Assembly: GCA_028694565.1 (NCBI GenBank)
Contig: JAQVKR010000129.1
Location: 1-7,338 of the forward strand
Direction of reading: 5' to 3'
Origin: Gammaproteobacteria bacterium
GTDB taxonomy: Bacteria > Pseudomonadota > Gammaproteobacteria > DSM-26407
DNA: 7,338 bases
Shown here: positions 1-6,821 of the stretch, in pieces
Layout of the letters: each line of letters starts with the position of its first letter
How positions within the stretch are numbered: position 1 is the stretch's first letter
Notes under the pieces: model-generated
The model's input: the letters and a program-made list of their open reading frames with translations, nothing else
Database searches by the model: none
What the model was told of the DNA's origin: nothing
Translations under genes and position numbers: made by a program

Positions 1-377
1 CCTGGCAACTCAACGGCTCGGTGGAGCACCTCGACGCCAGGGACGCGGAAACGGGAGAACCCCTTACCCATCGCGCCGATTTCACAATAAAGATGGAGGC
101 GAGCTTACGCATCGGCCAGGGCACCTACCGCCTGCGCATGAACCATACGCAGGATTATCTCGGATTCGATGGAATCACCAGCAATGAGACCCCCTATTAC
201 AGCGACTTCACCAGCTTTGACTTCCGCCTCGACTACCGCGTGGCAAAACCCCACACCCTTTTTCTCGGAATCAACAATCTGTTCGACAACGAGGTGCCCG
301 ACAACATGGAGGCTGGCGGCTCGCCCTATGACCCGGGCGCACGCTATGTCTACGGGGGGCTTCGCACGCGGTTCTGA
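1..377 (+). CDS. TonB-dependent outer-membrane receptor, C-terminal part
   Basis: This is the last ~124 codons of a gene entering from the left; the frame begins at base 3 and ends with TGA at 375-377. The protein alternates polar and aromatic/hydrophobic residues, as in outer-membrane beta strands (for example SFDFRLDYRVA and HTLFLGINNLF). It contains the NNLFDN element found in the last strands of many TonB-dependent receptors, and it ends in Arg-Thr-Arg-Phe with the C-terminal Phe expected of a BAM-recognised barrel. Receptors of this family import siderophores, haem, cobalamin or other scarce ligands with energy from TonB-ExbB-ExbD. The plug domain and TonB box lie outside the window, so the substrate cannot be judged. 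Family confidence is high; the ligand is unknown. Confidence 0.88.
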   Translation, partial: WQLNGSVEHLDARDAETGEPLTHRADFTIKMEASLRIGQGTYRLRMNHTQDYLGFDGITSNETPYYSDFTSFDFRLDYRVAKPHTLFLGINNLFDNEVPDNMEAGGSPYDPGARYVYGGLRTRF

Positions 378-490
378 CGCCGCCGGGAATGGATGCCGGC
401 CTTCCCACATTCCGGCTGGGGCTGGCTCCCCGCCCCCATGCCGCCACCTGGACCTGTTCCACACATTCCATACTGCCTGAGGAGACAAGC

Positions 491-931
491 ATGAAGTACC
501 GCAACCTGATCACCACATCGGTTTTCGCCGCCAGCCTGGCCACCGGTTCCACCTGGGCCATGGGTCCCGGAGGCGCCCTGCCCGGCGCCTGCCAGGGAAG
601 CACGGGGCCGGGGGGCGCGCCCCCCATGGAAGCGCTCATGAACATGAGCACCACGCTCAACCTGACGCCGGAGCAGCAGACCGCCTGGGCGGAATTCATG
701 GAGACGGTCCAGCGGAAGCGGGGTGAGATGATGGGTCTCATGTTCTCGCAACGCGCCGCCGGCGCCGAACAGCCGGCGCCGGAAATCCTACGCAACAACG
801 CCCGCCTGATGGAAAACCGCGTGGACATGATGCGGACCATGGCCGATGCGCTGGAGAAGCTCTACGCCAATCTCACGCCAGAGCAGCAGGCCGTCCTCAG
901 CCAGACCATCGCCAAGCACGAAGGCGGCTGA
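491..931 (+). CDS. Periplasmic Spy/CpxP-like LTXXQ-motif protein
   Basis: A 146-residue protein. The ATG at 491 is chosen because GAGGAG (479-484) lies 6 bases upstream and because this start gives a classical signal peptide: Lys/Arg near the N-terminus, a hydrophobic stretch at residues 6-19, and Thr-Trp-Ala at 21-23 as a signal peptidase I site. The frame is open further upstream but that part does not look like protein. After a Gly/Pro-rich linker (25-45) come mostly helical segments with two LTPEQQ motifs, at 58-63 and 128-133, the hallmark of the Spy/CpxP/LTXXQ family. Family members are periplasmic chaperones or stress and metal sensors. The mature part is rich in Met (a dozen or so, including MEALMNM and EMMGLM), which could suit copper or silver binding, but this is inference. 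Cys34 is not in a lipobox. It may be co-transcribed with the receptor gene 113 bp upstream. The exact role is not known. Confidence 0.85.
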   Translation: MKYRNLITTSVFAASLATGSTWAMGPGGALPGACQGSTGPGGAPPMEALMNMSTTLNLTPEQQTAWAEFMETVQRKRGEMMGLMFSQRAAGAEQPAPEILRNNARLMENRVDMMRTMADALEKLYANLTPEQQAVLSQTIAKHEGG

Positions 932-954
932 GGATTCAGCTCCTCGCCGGTCAC

Positions 955-978
955 GGCGCCCTTCCCATGGGGGGCGCC
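955..978 (+). terminator. GC-rich hairpin after the LTXXQ gene
   Basis: GGCGCCC at 955-961 pairs perfectly with GGGCGCC at 972-978 around a 10-base loop. It is followed by ATTTCAT, only a weak U-tract. It sits 24 bases after the stop codon of the LTXXQ gene, where a terminator is expected, but may be only the first half of a tandem arrangement with the hairpin at 995-1018. Confidence 0.35.
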
Positions 979-994
979 ATTTCATCCCGAAGCC

Positions 995-1024
995 CGCGGC
1001 GGGTCGGTCCCCGCCGCGCTTTCC
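995..1024 (+). terminator. Probable intrinsic terminator
   Basis: CGCGGCGGG at 995-1003 is perfectly complementary to CCCGCCGCG at 1010-1018, giving a 9-bp all-GC stem with a 6-base loop. CTTTCC follows at 1019-1024. The U-tract is short, as is common in GC-rich genomes. It probably ends the receptor/LTXXQ transcript and insulates the TetR-pump unit. Confidence 0.55.
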
Positions 1025-1400
1025 GCGAAATGGCCGGCGGGCGAGTGCCGCGCGACACGGCCCCCCCCCGCGGCCATCAGCAAATTCGCCTCACGCAAAA
1101 CATTCAGGCCATCCGCCGGAATGGCGGTCAAGCCGGCCCAGGCCAGGGCCATGGTCAATCCGGCGGAACGGCTGCGCACGAACAACGCCGCCCCAGCGCC
1201 CGGCTCATCGTGAGCCGTGATGGCCGCGGATGGCGCCGGCAACCGCCGCCACGATGCATCGGTGCCGGAGCGCCCGCCTGAAAACCGCTATGCCACTCGA
1301 CCGGTATCGCTGCGTCCGCCCCCCGGTTCCACGCGTCCACCCATCATGCCCGTCGCTGCGCGCCAGCTCCCGCATGGCGGCCATGGGTCGCCCTGACGGC
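1025..1400. other. Intergenic stretch without a recognisable gene
   Basis: I find no protein family in any of the six frames here. Short open frames exist on both strands but look like GC-rich random translation (many Arg, Pro, Ala, Gly) and lack convincing ribosome binding sites. The longest minus-strand frame (about 982-1242) starts only at TTG and matches nothing I recognise. The stretch contains a run of nine C at 1061-1069 and one copy of CGACCGGT at 1298-1305, the core of the TetR-type operator found further downstream. A decayed gene cannot be excluded. Confidence 0.5.
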
Positions 1401-1406
1401 GCGGTC

Positions 1407-1418
1407 CCGACCGGTTTC
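1407..1418. promoter_or_regulatory. Partial second operator next to the -35 element
   Basis: CCGACCGG followed by TTTC repeats the left half and centre of the main operator (CCGACC/GGT) but lacks the complete right half. Its centre is 51 bp upstream of the main operator's centre, close to five helical turns, so both sites lie on about the same face of the helix. It abuts the -35 element. It could be an auxiliary weak site or chance. Confidence 0.35.
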
Positions 1419-1448
1419 TTGCCTCTGGATGTCATCAGGATCTAGAAT
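1419..1448 (+). promoter_or_regulatory. Sigma70-like promoter of the tetR-pump unit
   Basis: A -35-like TTGCCT (1419-1424, 4 of 6 consensus bases) and a -10-like TAGAAT (1443-1448, 5 of 6) are separated by 18 bases. Transcription would start near 1455, giving a leader of about 35 bases before the TetR ATG at 1490. The predicted start falls inside the palindromic operator at 1453-1474, as expected for an autorepressed promoter. The call is read by eye. Confidence 0.6.
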
Positions 1449-1452
1449 ACCA

Positions 1453-1474
1453 CCTGTCCGACCGGTCGGTCAGG
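1453..1474. promoter_or_regulatory. Palindromic operator for the TetR-family repressor
   Basis: The left half CCTGTCCGACC and right half GGTCGGTCAGG form a 22-bp inverted repeat, centred between 1463 and 1464, with a single mismatched pair. Its centre CCGACCGGTCGG is a perfect 12-bp palindrome. Size, symmetry and GGTCGGTC-type half-sites are typical of TetR/AcrR operators. It lies 16 bp before the tetR start codon and over the predicted transcription start, so bound repressor would block initiation. The assignment to this TetR protein rests on position. Confidence 0.75.
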
Positions 1475-1489
1475 CCATTCGAGAGTGCC

Positions 1490-2182
1490 ATGCACCCATC
1501 AGAACACCAGCACGGCGGAGCCGGCCACGCCGGTTCCTGCCCCGCCGCGGAGTCCATTCTCGCCGTGGCCGAACAGCTGTTCTCCGAGAAAGGCTACGAG
1601 GCCACCTCGATGAGCGAGCTGGCGCAGCGGGCGGGCGTGAGCAAGGCCAACATCTTTCATCACTTCCACTCCAAGCGCGAGCTCTACCTGGCGGTGATGC
1701 AGGCCGCCTGCAAGGACAGCCGCCAGGCACTGCTGGAGATACGGGCGGGCAACGGCTCCACCCGGGAGCGGCTGGCCGGATTCATGCGCCGGCACCTGCG
1801 CAACATGCTCGACAACGAGGAGGTCTCGCGCCTGGTGCTGCGCGAAGTGCTGGAATCGGGGCCGGAGCGCGGCCGCGAACTCGCCGGGCGGGTCTTCGCC
1901 GAGGGCTTCCAGCAGCTCGTGGAAACGGTCCGCGAGGGACAGGAGCGTGGCGAGTTGCGGCCCGATACAGATCCCGCGCTGGTGGCGCACCTGATCATCA
2001 GCACCGGCGTGTTCTTCTTCCAGGGCCGGGCGGTGGCCCGCCACCTGCACGGGGCCGGCTTCATCGAGGATCCGGACGACTATGCCGCCCAGGTGGCGGA
2101 CGTGCTGTTCGATGGCTGCCTCGCCGCCCATGCGGAGAACCGGCCGGCTCCCCGTCCCCCGGAGCGAAAGGGGCGCAGGTGA
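1490..2182 (+). CDS. TetR/AcrR-family transcriptional repressor
   Basis: A 230-residue protein, a normal to slightly long length for the family. Residues ~20-66 form the TetR DNA-binding domain: a first helix (AAESILAVAEQLFSEKGYEA), then the helix-turn-helix with ATSMSELAQRAGVSKANIF at 38-56, followed by HHFHSKREL, the conserved start of helix 4. Residues ~70-215 form the variable helical ligand-binding and dimerisation domain. The first ~18 residues (His/Gly-rich) and the last ~18 (Pro/Arg-rich) look disordered. The ATG at 1490 has only a weak GAGAG upstream; a later start would cut into helix 1. The gene lies 116 bp before an RND adaptor gene on the same strand and just after a strong operator, so it is most likely an autorepressor and local regulator of the pump. 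The inducer cannot be read from sequence. Confidence 0.93.
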   Translation: MHPSEHQHGGAGHAGSCPAAESILAVAEQLFSEKGYEATSMSELAQRAGVSKANIFHHFHSKRELYLAVMQAACKDSRQALLEIRAGNGSTRERLAGFMRRHLRNMLDNEEVSRLVLREVLESGPERGRELAGRVFAEGFQQLVETVREGQERGELRPDTDPALVAHLIISTGVFFFQGRAVARHLHGAGFIEDPDDYAAQVADVLFDGCLAAHAENRPAPRPPERKGRR

Positions 2183-2298
2183 ATCCGCACCCGACGGATT
2201 GCACGCAGCCGTCACGAACCGATAACGTCTATCATTTATCTTCGCCGCCTGCCCGTCGCGCGGCGGCCTGACCAACAGCGACCATCAGGAAGAAGACC

Positions 2299-3402
2299 AT
2301 GCTCAAGCGGCTCATCCTCGTCCTTCTCTTCCTCGCCCTGGTATTCGGCGGCATCGGCTACTGGAAATACCGGCAATTCCAGCAGATGACCGCCCAGCTG
2401 ACCGCTCCCCGCCCACCGGCGACCATCGCCTCGGTGGAGGCGAAGCGGGAAAGCTGGCAGCCCACCCTGCGCTCCGTCGGCAGCCTGGTGGCCGCCAACG
2501 GCATCGCCGTGACCAACGAGGTGGCCGGCGTCGTCAAGGCAATCACCTTCGAGTCCGGCCAGCGGGTGGATGAAGGCGCCGTGCTGCTGCAATTCGAGGA
2601 TTCCGTCGAGCGGGCCACCCTTGAATCCCTGCGCGCCGACCGGCAGCTGGCCCAGGCGCAGTACAAGCGCGCCGCCGAGCTCATTCCCAAGCAGGCGGTC
2701 TCCAAATCGGAATTCGATATCGCCAAGGCGACCTTCGACGCCGCCCAGGCCAAGGTCGCCGAGCAGGAGGCGGTCATCCGGAAGAGAACCGTGCGCGCCC
2801 CCTTCTCCGGCCTGCTCGGCATCCGCCAGGTGGATACCGGCGAATTCCTGCAGGTGGGGTCTTCCATCGTCGAGCTGCAGGCGCTGAATCCGCTCTACGT
2901 GGACTACGCCCTGCCCGAACGCAATTTCCGCGAACTCGCCGTGGGCCAGGCGGTCCAGCTGCGCATGGACGCCTATCCCGGCGAGACCTTCAGCGGCCGG
3001 GTCAGCGCCATCGACGCCCGCGTCGACGAAGGCACCCGCTCCATCTCGGTGCGGGCCACGATCCCCAACCCGAGCGGCAGCCTGCGCCCGGGCATGTTCG
3101 CCGAAGTCCAGACCCTGCTTCCGCTGCAGGACGACGTGGTCAGCATCCCGCGCACCGCCATCAGCTACAACACCTACGGTGACTTCATCTATGTCATCGA
3201 CAAGGGTGAGAACGAAGCCCTCACCGTGAAGCGGCGCCAGGTGACCACCGGCCGGGTCCGGGAGGGCTGGGTGGAGATCGTCAAGGGGCTGGAGGCGGGT
3301 GAGACGGTGGTCCGCGCCGGGCTGGTCAAGCTGCGCGACGGCCAGCCGGTGACCATCGACAACTCCATCGAGCTCAAGGACGCGGAGGTCGGCAAGCAAT
3401 GA
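2299..3402 (+). CDS. RND efflux periplasmic adaptor (membrane fusion protein)
   Basis: A 367-residue HlyD/AcrA-type adaptor that bridges the inner-membrane transporter to an outer-membrane channel. The N-terminus has one hydrophobic segment (residues 5-21) with no lipobox Cys, so it is probably anchored by an uncleaved helix rather than a lipid. Domains in order: first half of the lipoyl domain (~60-100, with EVAGVVKAITFESGQRVDEG), a short alpha-hairpin (~102-163, containing the KQAVSKSEFD turn), the second lipoyl half starting at VRAPFSGLLG (165-174), a beta-barrel (~195-270) with LRPGMFAEV, and a membrane-proximal domain to the end. Length and short hairpin resemble MexH-like adaptors. AGGAAGAAG (2287-2295) is a good ribosome binding site. 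In the 116-bp gap before it, TATCAT (2230-2235) is -10-like but has no matching -35, so co-transcription with tetR is the simpler reading. The stop codon overlaps the next start (ATGA). Confidence 0.95.
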   Translation: MLKRLILVLLFLALVFGGIGYWKYRQFQQMTAQLTAPRPPATIASVEAKRESWQPTLRSVGSLVAANGIAVTNEVAGVVKAITFESGQRVDEGAVLLQFEDSVERATLESLRADRQLAQAQYKRAAELIPKQAVSKSEFDIAKATFDAAQAKVAEQEAVIRKRTVRAPFSGLLGIRQVDTGEFLQVGSSIVELQALNPLYVDYALPERNFRELAVGQAVQLRMDAYPGETFSGRVSAIDARVDEGTRSISVRATIPNPSGSLRPGMFAEVQTLLPLQDDVVSIPRTAISYNTYGDFIYVIDKGENEALTVKRRQVTTGRVREGWVEIVKGLEAGETVVRAGLVKLRDGQPVTIDNSIELKDAEVGKQ

Positions 3403-6400
3403 AATTCACCGATCTCTTCATCAAGCGCCCGGTCCTGGCGACGGTAATCAGCCTGCTGATCCTGATCGCCGGCGTGCGCTCGCTGGGCATGCTCGAGGTG
3501 CGCCAGTACCCGGTCATCGAGAGCACCGTGGTGAAGGTGACCACCAGCTACCCCGGCGCGAGCTCGGACCTGGTCAAGGGCTTCGTCACCACGCCCCTGC
3601 AGCAGGCCATCGCCGAGGCCAACGGCATCGACTACCTGTTCTCCTCCAGCACCCAGGGCACCTCCAGCATCGAGGCCCACATGGTGCTGAACTACGACGC
3701 CAACGCCGCGGTGGCGGAGATCCAGGCCAAGGTGGCCAGCCAGCGCAACGTGCTGCCCGCCGACGCCCAGGATCCCGTCATCGAGTCCAGTACCGGCGAC
3801 TCCACCGCGCTGATGTACGTCGCATTCTTCAGCGAGGACATTCCCCGCGCGAAGCTCGCCGACTACGTGATCCGCGTAGTCCAGCCGCAGCTGCAGGCGC
3901 TGCCCGGAGTGGCCAAGGCGCGCATGTACGGCCAGCAGTTCGCCATGCGCATCTGGCTCGATCCCCAGCGCATGGCGGCGCTCGGCGTCACCGCCGACGA
4001 CGTGGCCGACGTGCTGCGGGCCAACAACTACCTGGCCGGCGTGGGCTCCACCAAGGGCAAGTACGTGGCGGTGGATCTCACCGCCAGCACCGACGTCAGC
4101 GAACCCGAGGACTTCCGCCGGCTGGTGGTCCGCAGCAGCAACGGCACCCTGGTGCGCCTGGACGACATCGCCCGGACCGAGCTCGGCGCCGAGAACTACG
4201 ACTCCACCGCTTGGTACACCGGCACTCCCGCGGTGTTCATCGCCGTGGAGCAGGCGCCCGGCGCCAACCCGCTGACGGTGGCGGGGCTGGTCAACGACGA
4301 GATCCCGAAGCTCCGCGAACAGCTGCCCGAAGGGATGCAGGTGGAGATCCCCTACGACGCCAGCACCTTCATCCAGGACTCCATCAACGAGGTCTACCGC
4401 ACCATCATCGAGGCGGTGGTCATCGTGCTGTTCGTGGTCTACCTGACCCTGGGCTCGTTCCGCGCCGCGGCGGTGCCGGCGGTGGCCGTTCCCCTGTCGC
4501 TCATCGGCGGCGCCTTCATGATGCTGCTGCTGGGCTACTCGCTCAACCTGCTCACCCTGCTCTCCATGGTGCTGGCCATCGGGCTGGTGGTGGATGACGC
4601 CATCATCGTGGTGGAGAACGTCCACCGCCACATCGAGCACGGCGAATCCAAGTTCCAGGCCGCCATCAACGGCGCCCGCGAGATGGCGGTGCCCATCATC
4701 GCCATGACCACCACCCTGCTCGCGGTCTATGCCCCCATCGGCTTCATGGGCGGCCTGGTGGGCACGCTGTTCACCGAGTTCGCCTTCACCCTCACCGGGG
4801 CGGTGATCATCTCCGGCATCGTGGCGCTGACCCTCTCCCCCGTGCTTTCCTCCCATGTGCTCAAGCCCCACGGCAACCAGGGACGCTTCGAGCAACGGGT
4901 GGAGGCCTTCTTCAACTGGCTCTCCAACGGCTACCGGCGGCTGCTCCACAGCTCGCTTTCCACGGTGTCGGTGAGCGTGGTTTTCGCCGTGCTCACCCTG
5001 CCCGCCATCTACCTGATGTTCATCACCAGCCAGAACGAGCTGGCGCCCACCGAGGACCAGGGCATCATCTTCTTCCAGGCCACCGGCCCGCGCACGGCCA
5101 CCCTCGACTACCACGAGGCCTATGCCCGGCAGATCATCGGCCAGTTCGAGCAGTTCCCCGAGTACAACGACAGTTTCCTGATCCTCGGCATGACCCAGGA
5201 CACGGTCTTCGGCGGCTTCAAGATGAAATCCATCAGCAAGCGCGAACGCAGCCAGATGGAGCTCCAGCCCCAGGTCCAGGGCGCCCTGGACAAGGTGGCC
5301 GGGTTCCAGACCGTGGCCTTTCCGCGCCCCAGCCTGCCCGGATCCGCCGGCGGCCTGCCGGTGCAGTTCGTCATCACCAGCGACCGCAGCTACGAGGAAA
5401 TCGCGGCCCTGGCCGATCAGCTCATCGGCCGCGGCATGGGCAGCGGCAACTTCATGTTCCTGAAAAAGTCGGTGGATATCGATCGGCCCGTCACCCGGCT
5501 GCTGGTGGACCGCGACCGCGCCGGCGATCTCGGCATCACCATGGACGAAATCGGACGCAACCTCGCCAACCTGCTGGGCGGCGGCTACGTCAACCGCTTC
5601 AGCCTCGAGGGCCGCAGCTACAAGGTGATCCCCCAGGTGGAGCGGGAATTCCGCCTCGACGAGCGGATGCTCGACGACTACTACATCCGCACCGGCGGCG
5701 GCGACCTGGTGCCGCTCTCCAGCGTGATCTCCATGGAGAGAAGCGTGGAGCCCTCCAAGCGCACCCAGTTCCAGCAGCTCAACTCGGTGTCGGTGGAGGG
5801 GGTGATGTTCCCGGGCGTGAAGCTCGGCGACGCGCTCAATTACCTGGAGACCCAGGCCAAAGAGCTCTTCCCCAAGGGCTACAGCTACGACTACGCGGGC
5901 GACTCGCGCCAGTACGCCCAGCAGGGCAGCGGCCTCATCGTCACCTTCTTCCTGTCGCTGCTGGTCATCTACCTGGTCCTGGCGGCCCAGTTCGAGAGCT
6001 GGAAGGATCCCCTCATCATCCTCATCTCGGTGCCGCTGTCCATCGCCGGGGCGATGGTCTTCATCACCCTCGGCCTGGCCTCGGTGAACATCTACACCCA
6101 GGTGGGGCTCATCACCCTCATCGGCGTGGTGGCCAAGAACGGCATTCTCATCGTGGAGTTCGCCAACCAGCTGCAGATCCGGGAGGGACTCTCCAAGCGC
6201 GAGGCGGTGGAGCGCGCCGCCAGCATCCGCCTGCGGCCCATCCTGATGACCGCCATGGCCCTCATCGTGGCCATGTTCCCGCTGCTCACCGCCAGCGGCC
6301 CCGGCGCCGTGAGCCGCTTCGACATCGGACTCACCATCACCACCGGACTCGGCATCGGCACCTTCTTCACCCTGTTCGTGCTGCCGGCGTTCTACCTGCT

Positions 6401-6461
6401 GCTGGCCCGCGACCACGCCAAGGCGGAAGAGAAGCTCCACGCCGAGGAGCAGCGCGCCTGA
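3399..6461 (+). CDS. RND efflux transporter, HAE1/AcrB-like inner-membrane subunit
   Basis: A 1020-residue protein, near the usual 1020-1060 for AcrB/MexB relatives. It would work as a trimer that uses proton influx to expel hydrophobic or amphiphilic compounds through the adaptor and an outer-membrane channel. The layout is the family's duplicated one: TM1 near the N-terminus (after MKFTDLFIKRPVLA), a large periplasmic loop, TM2-6, TM7, a second periplasmic loop, TM8-12. The proton relay is intact: Asp399-Asp400 in GLVVDDAIIVVEN (AcrB D407/D408), Lys913 in GVVAKNGILIVEF (AcrB K940), and Arg944 and Thr951 around RLRPILMT (AcrB R971/T978). These residues separate HAE-type drug pumps from heavy-metal (HME) pumps. 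GGAGGT (3384-3389) and the 4-base ATGA overlap with the adaptor gene imply translational coupling. The substrate cannot be predicted. No channel gene follows. Confidence 0.96.
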   Translation: MKFTDLFIKRPVLATVISLLILIAGVRSLGMLEVRQYPVIESTVVKVTTSYPGASSDLVKGFVTTPLQQAIAEANGIDYLFSSSTQGTSSIEAHMVLNYDANAAVAEIQAKVASQRNVLPADAQDPVIESSTGDSTALMYVAFFSEDIPRAKLADYVIRVVQPQLQALPGVAKARMYGQQFAMRIWLDPQRMAALGVTADDVADVLRANNYLAGVGSTKGKYVAVDLTASTDVSEPEDFRRLVVRSSNGTLVRLDDIARTELGAENYDSTAWYTGTPAVFIAVEQAPGANPLTVAGLVNDEIPKLREQLPEGMQVEIPYDASTFIQDSINEVYRTIIEAVVIVLFVVYLTLGSFRAAAVPAVAVPLSLIGGAFMMLLLGYSLNLLTLLSMVLAIGLVVDDAIIVVENVHRHIEHGESKFQAAINGAREMAVPIIAMTTTLLAVYAPIGFMGGLVGTLFTEFAFTLTGAVIISGIVALTLSPVLSSHVLKPHGNQGRFEQRVEAFFNWLSNGYRRLLHSSLSTVSVSVVFAVLTLPAIYLMFITSQNELAPTEDQGIIFFQATGPRTATLDYHEAYARQIIGQFEQFPEYNDSFLILGMTQDTVFGGFKMKSISKRERSQMELQPQVQGALDKVAGFQTVAFPRPSLPGSAGGLPVQFVITSDRSYEEIAALADQLIGRGMGSGNFMFLKKSVDIDRPVTRLLVDRDRAGDLGITMDEIGRNLANLLGGGYVNRFSLEGRSYKVIPQVEREFRLDERMLDDYYIRTGGGDLVPLSSVISMERSVEPSKRTQFQQLNSVSVEGVMFPGVKLGDALNYLETQAKELFPKGYSYDYAGDSRQYAQQGSGLIVTFFLSLLVIYLVLAAQFESWKDPLIILISVPLSIAGAMVFITLGLASVNIYTQVGLITLIGVVAKNGILIVEFANQLQIREGLSKREAVERAASIRLRPILMTAMALIVAMFPLLTASGPGAVSRFDIGLTITTGLGIGTFFTLFVLPAFYLLLARDHAKAEEKLHAEEQRA

Positions 6462-6486
6462 GGCTTTGCCCCGGCGCGACGCTGTC

Positions 6487-6762
6487 ATTCACCACGAAGG
6501 CACGAAGGACACGAAGAAAAGACAGAAAGAGGAAACTATCCGCAGATTACACAGATTACGCAGATTGGGTTCCATGTCGGATACGGCCCCGGATGGTTGC
6601 CCGGTCGCGGGTGATCCGCCTGGCTCCAGATAGGACGGATACACCTGCACCCGGTTCGTTCATCGGTTCCTGGGCGACCCGGAAAAATCTGCGTAAATCA
6701 GCGTAATCTGCGGTTAACCCGTCTTTGCCTTTCTTCGTGTCCTTCGTGCCTTCGTGGTGAAT
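6487..6762. repeat. Nested long inverted-repeat element, non-coding
   Basis: The outer arms 6487-6519 and 6730-6762 are perfect reverse complements over 33 bases (ATTCACCACGAAGGCACGAA... on the left). The inner arms 6540-6566 and 6686-6713 (CCGCAGATTAC...) match over 27/28 bases with two substitutions and one single-base insertion. Between outer and inner arms lie unmatched purine-rich stretches (20 bases left, 16 right), and the centre is about 119 bases. Each arm is a 9-base repeat taken about three times: CACGAAGGx in the outer arm, CAGATTACx in the inner. No target-site duplication is visible next to the arms and no transposase is inside. Similar sequence recurs between genes of many bacteria as far as I recall, but I cannot check this. 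It could be a MITE-like element, a DNA-binding array or an RNA-stabilising structure behind the pump gene. Confidence 0.85.
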
Positions 6763-6785
6763 CGTTTCTCTCAGGGGCTGGGCGG

Positions 6786-6814
6786 TTGACCCGTGGCGGT
6801 CGTTCCGCTAGATT
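6786..6814 (+). promoter_or_regulatory. Sigma70-like promoter of the leuA leader transcript
   Basis: TTGACC (6786-6791, 5 of 6 consensus bases) and TAGATT (6809-6814, 4 of 6) are separated by the optimal 17 bases. Transcription would start about 7 bases after the -10 element, near 6821, which is at or next to the ATG (6822) of the leucine-rich leader peptide. Confidence 0.7.
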
Positions 6815-6821
6815 CATCTCC

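Noticed and set aside
395..431. Small hairpins between the receptor and LTXXQ genes (GCCGG/CCGGC at 395-416 and GGGG/CCCC at 418-431)
   Set aside because: Stems of only 4-5 bp, no following U-tract, easily expected by chance in GC-rich DNA. Not called as a terminator.
2244..2267. GCCGCC/GGCGGC hairpin before the adaptor gene
   Set aside because: Six pairs with a 12-base loop and no U-tract. It may be a minor leader structure but is not supported as a terminator or regulatory site.
1429..2271. 280-codon + strand frame over the tetR gene
   Set aside because: Arg/Gly/Pro/Ala-rich translation out of frame with a clear TetR-family protein, no ribosome site, and it would run through the operator.
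2236..3399. 387-codon minus-strand open frame
   Set aside because: Antisense shadow of the adaptor gene, with the same biased composition and no recognisable motif, while the + strand encodes a textbook adaptor.
3189..6488. 1099-codon open frame on the minus strand
   Set aside because: It lies exactly antisense to the RND transporter gene. Its translation is a monotonous His/Gly/Asp/Glu/Ala/Val mixture with no domain, which is the usual mirror of GC-rich codon use.
6492..6566. Short 9-base direct repeats resembling a mini CRISPR array
   Set aside because: Units are 9 bases and contiguous with no spacers, and they are mirrored by inverted copies at 6686-6757. This is an inverted-repeat element, not CRISPR.
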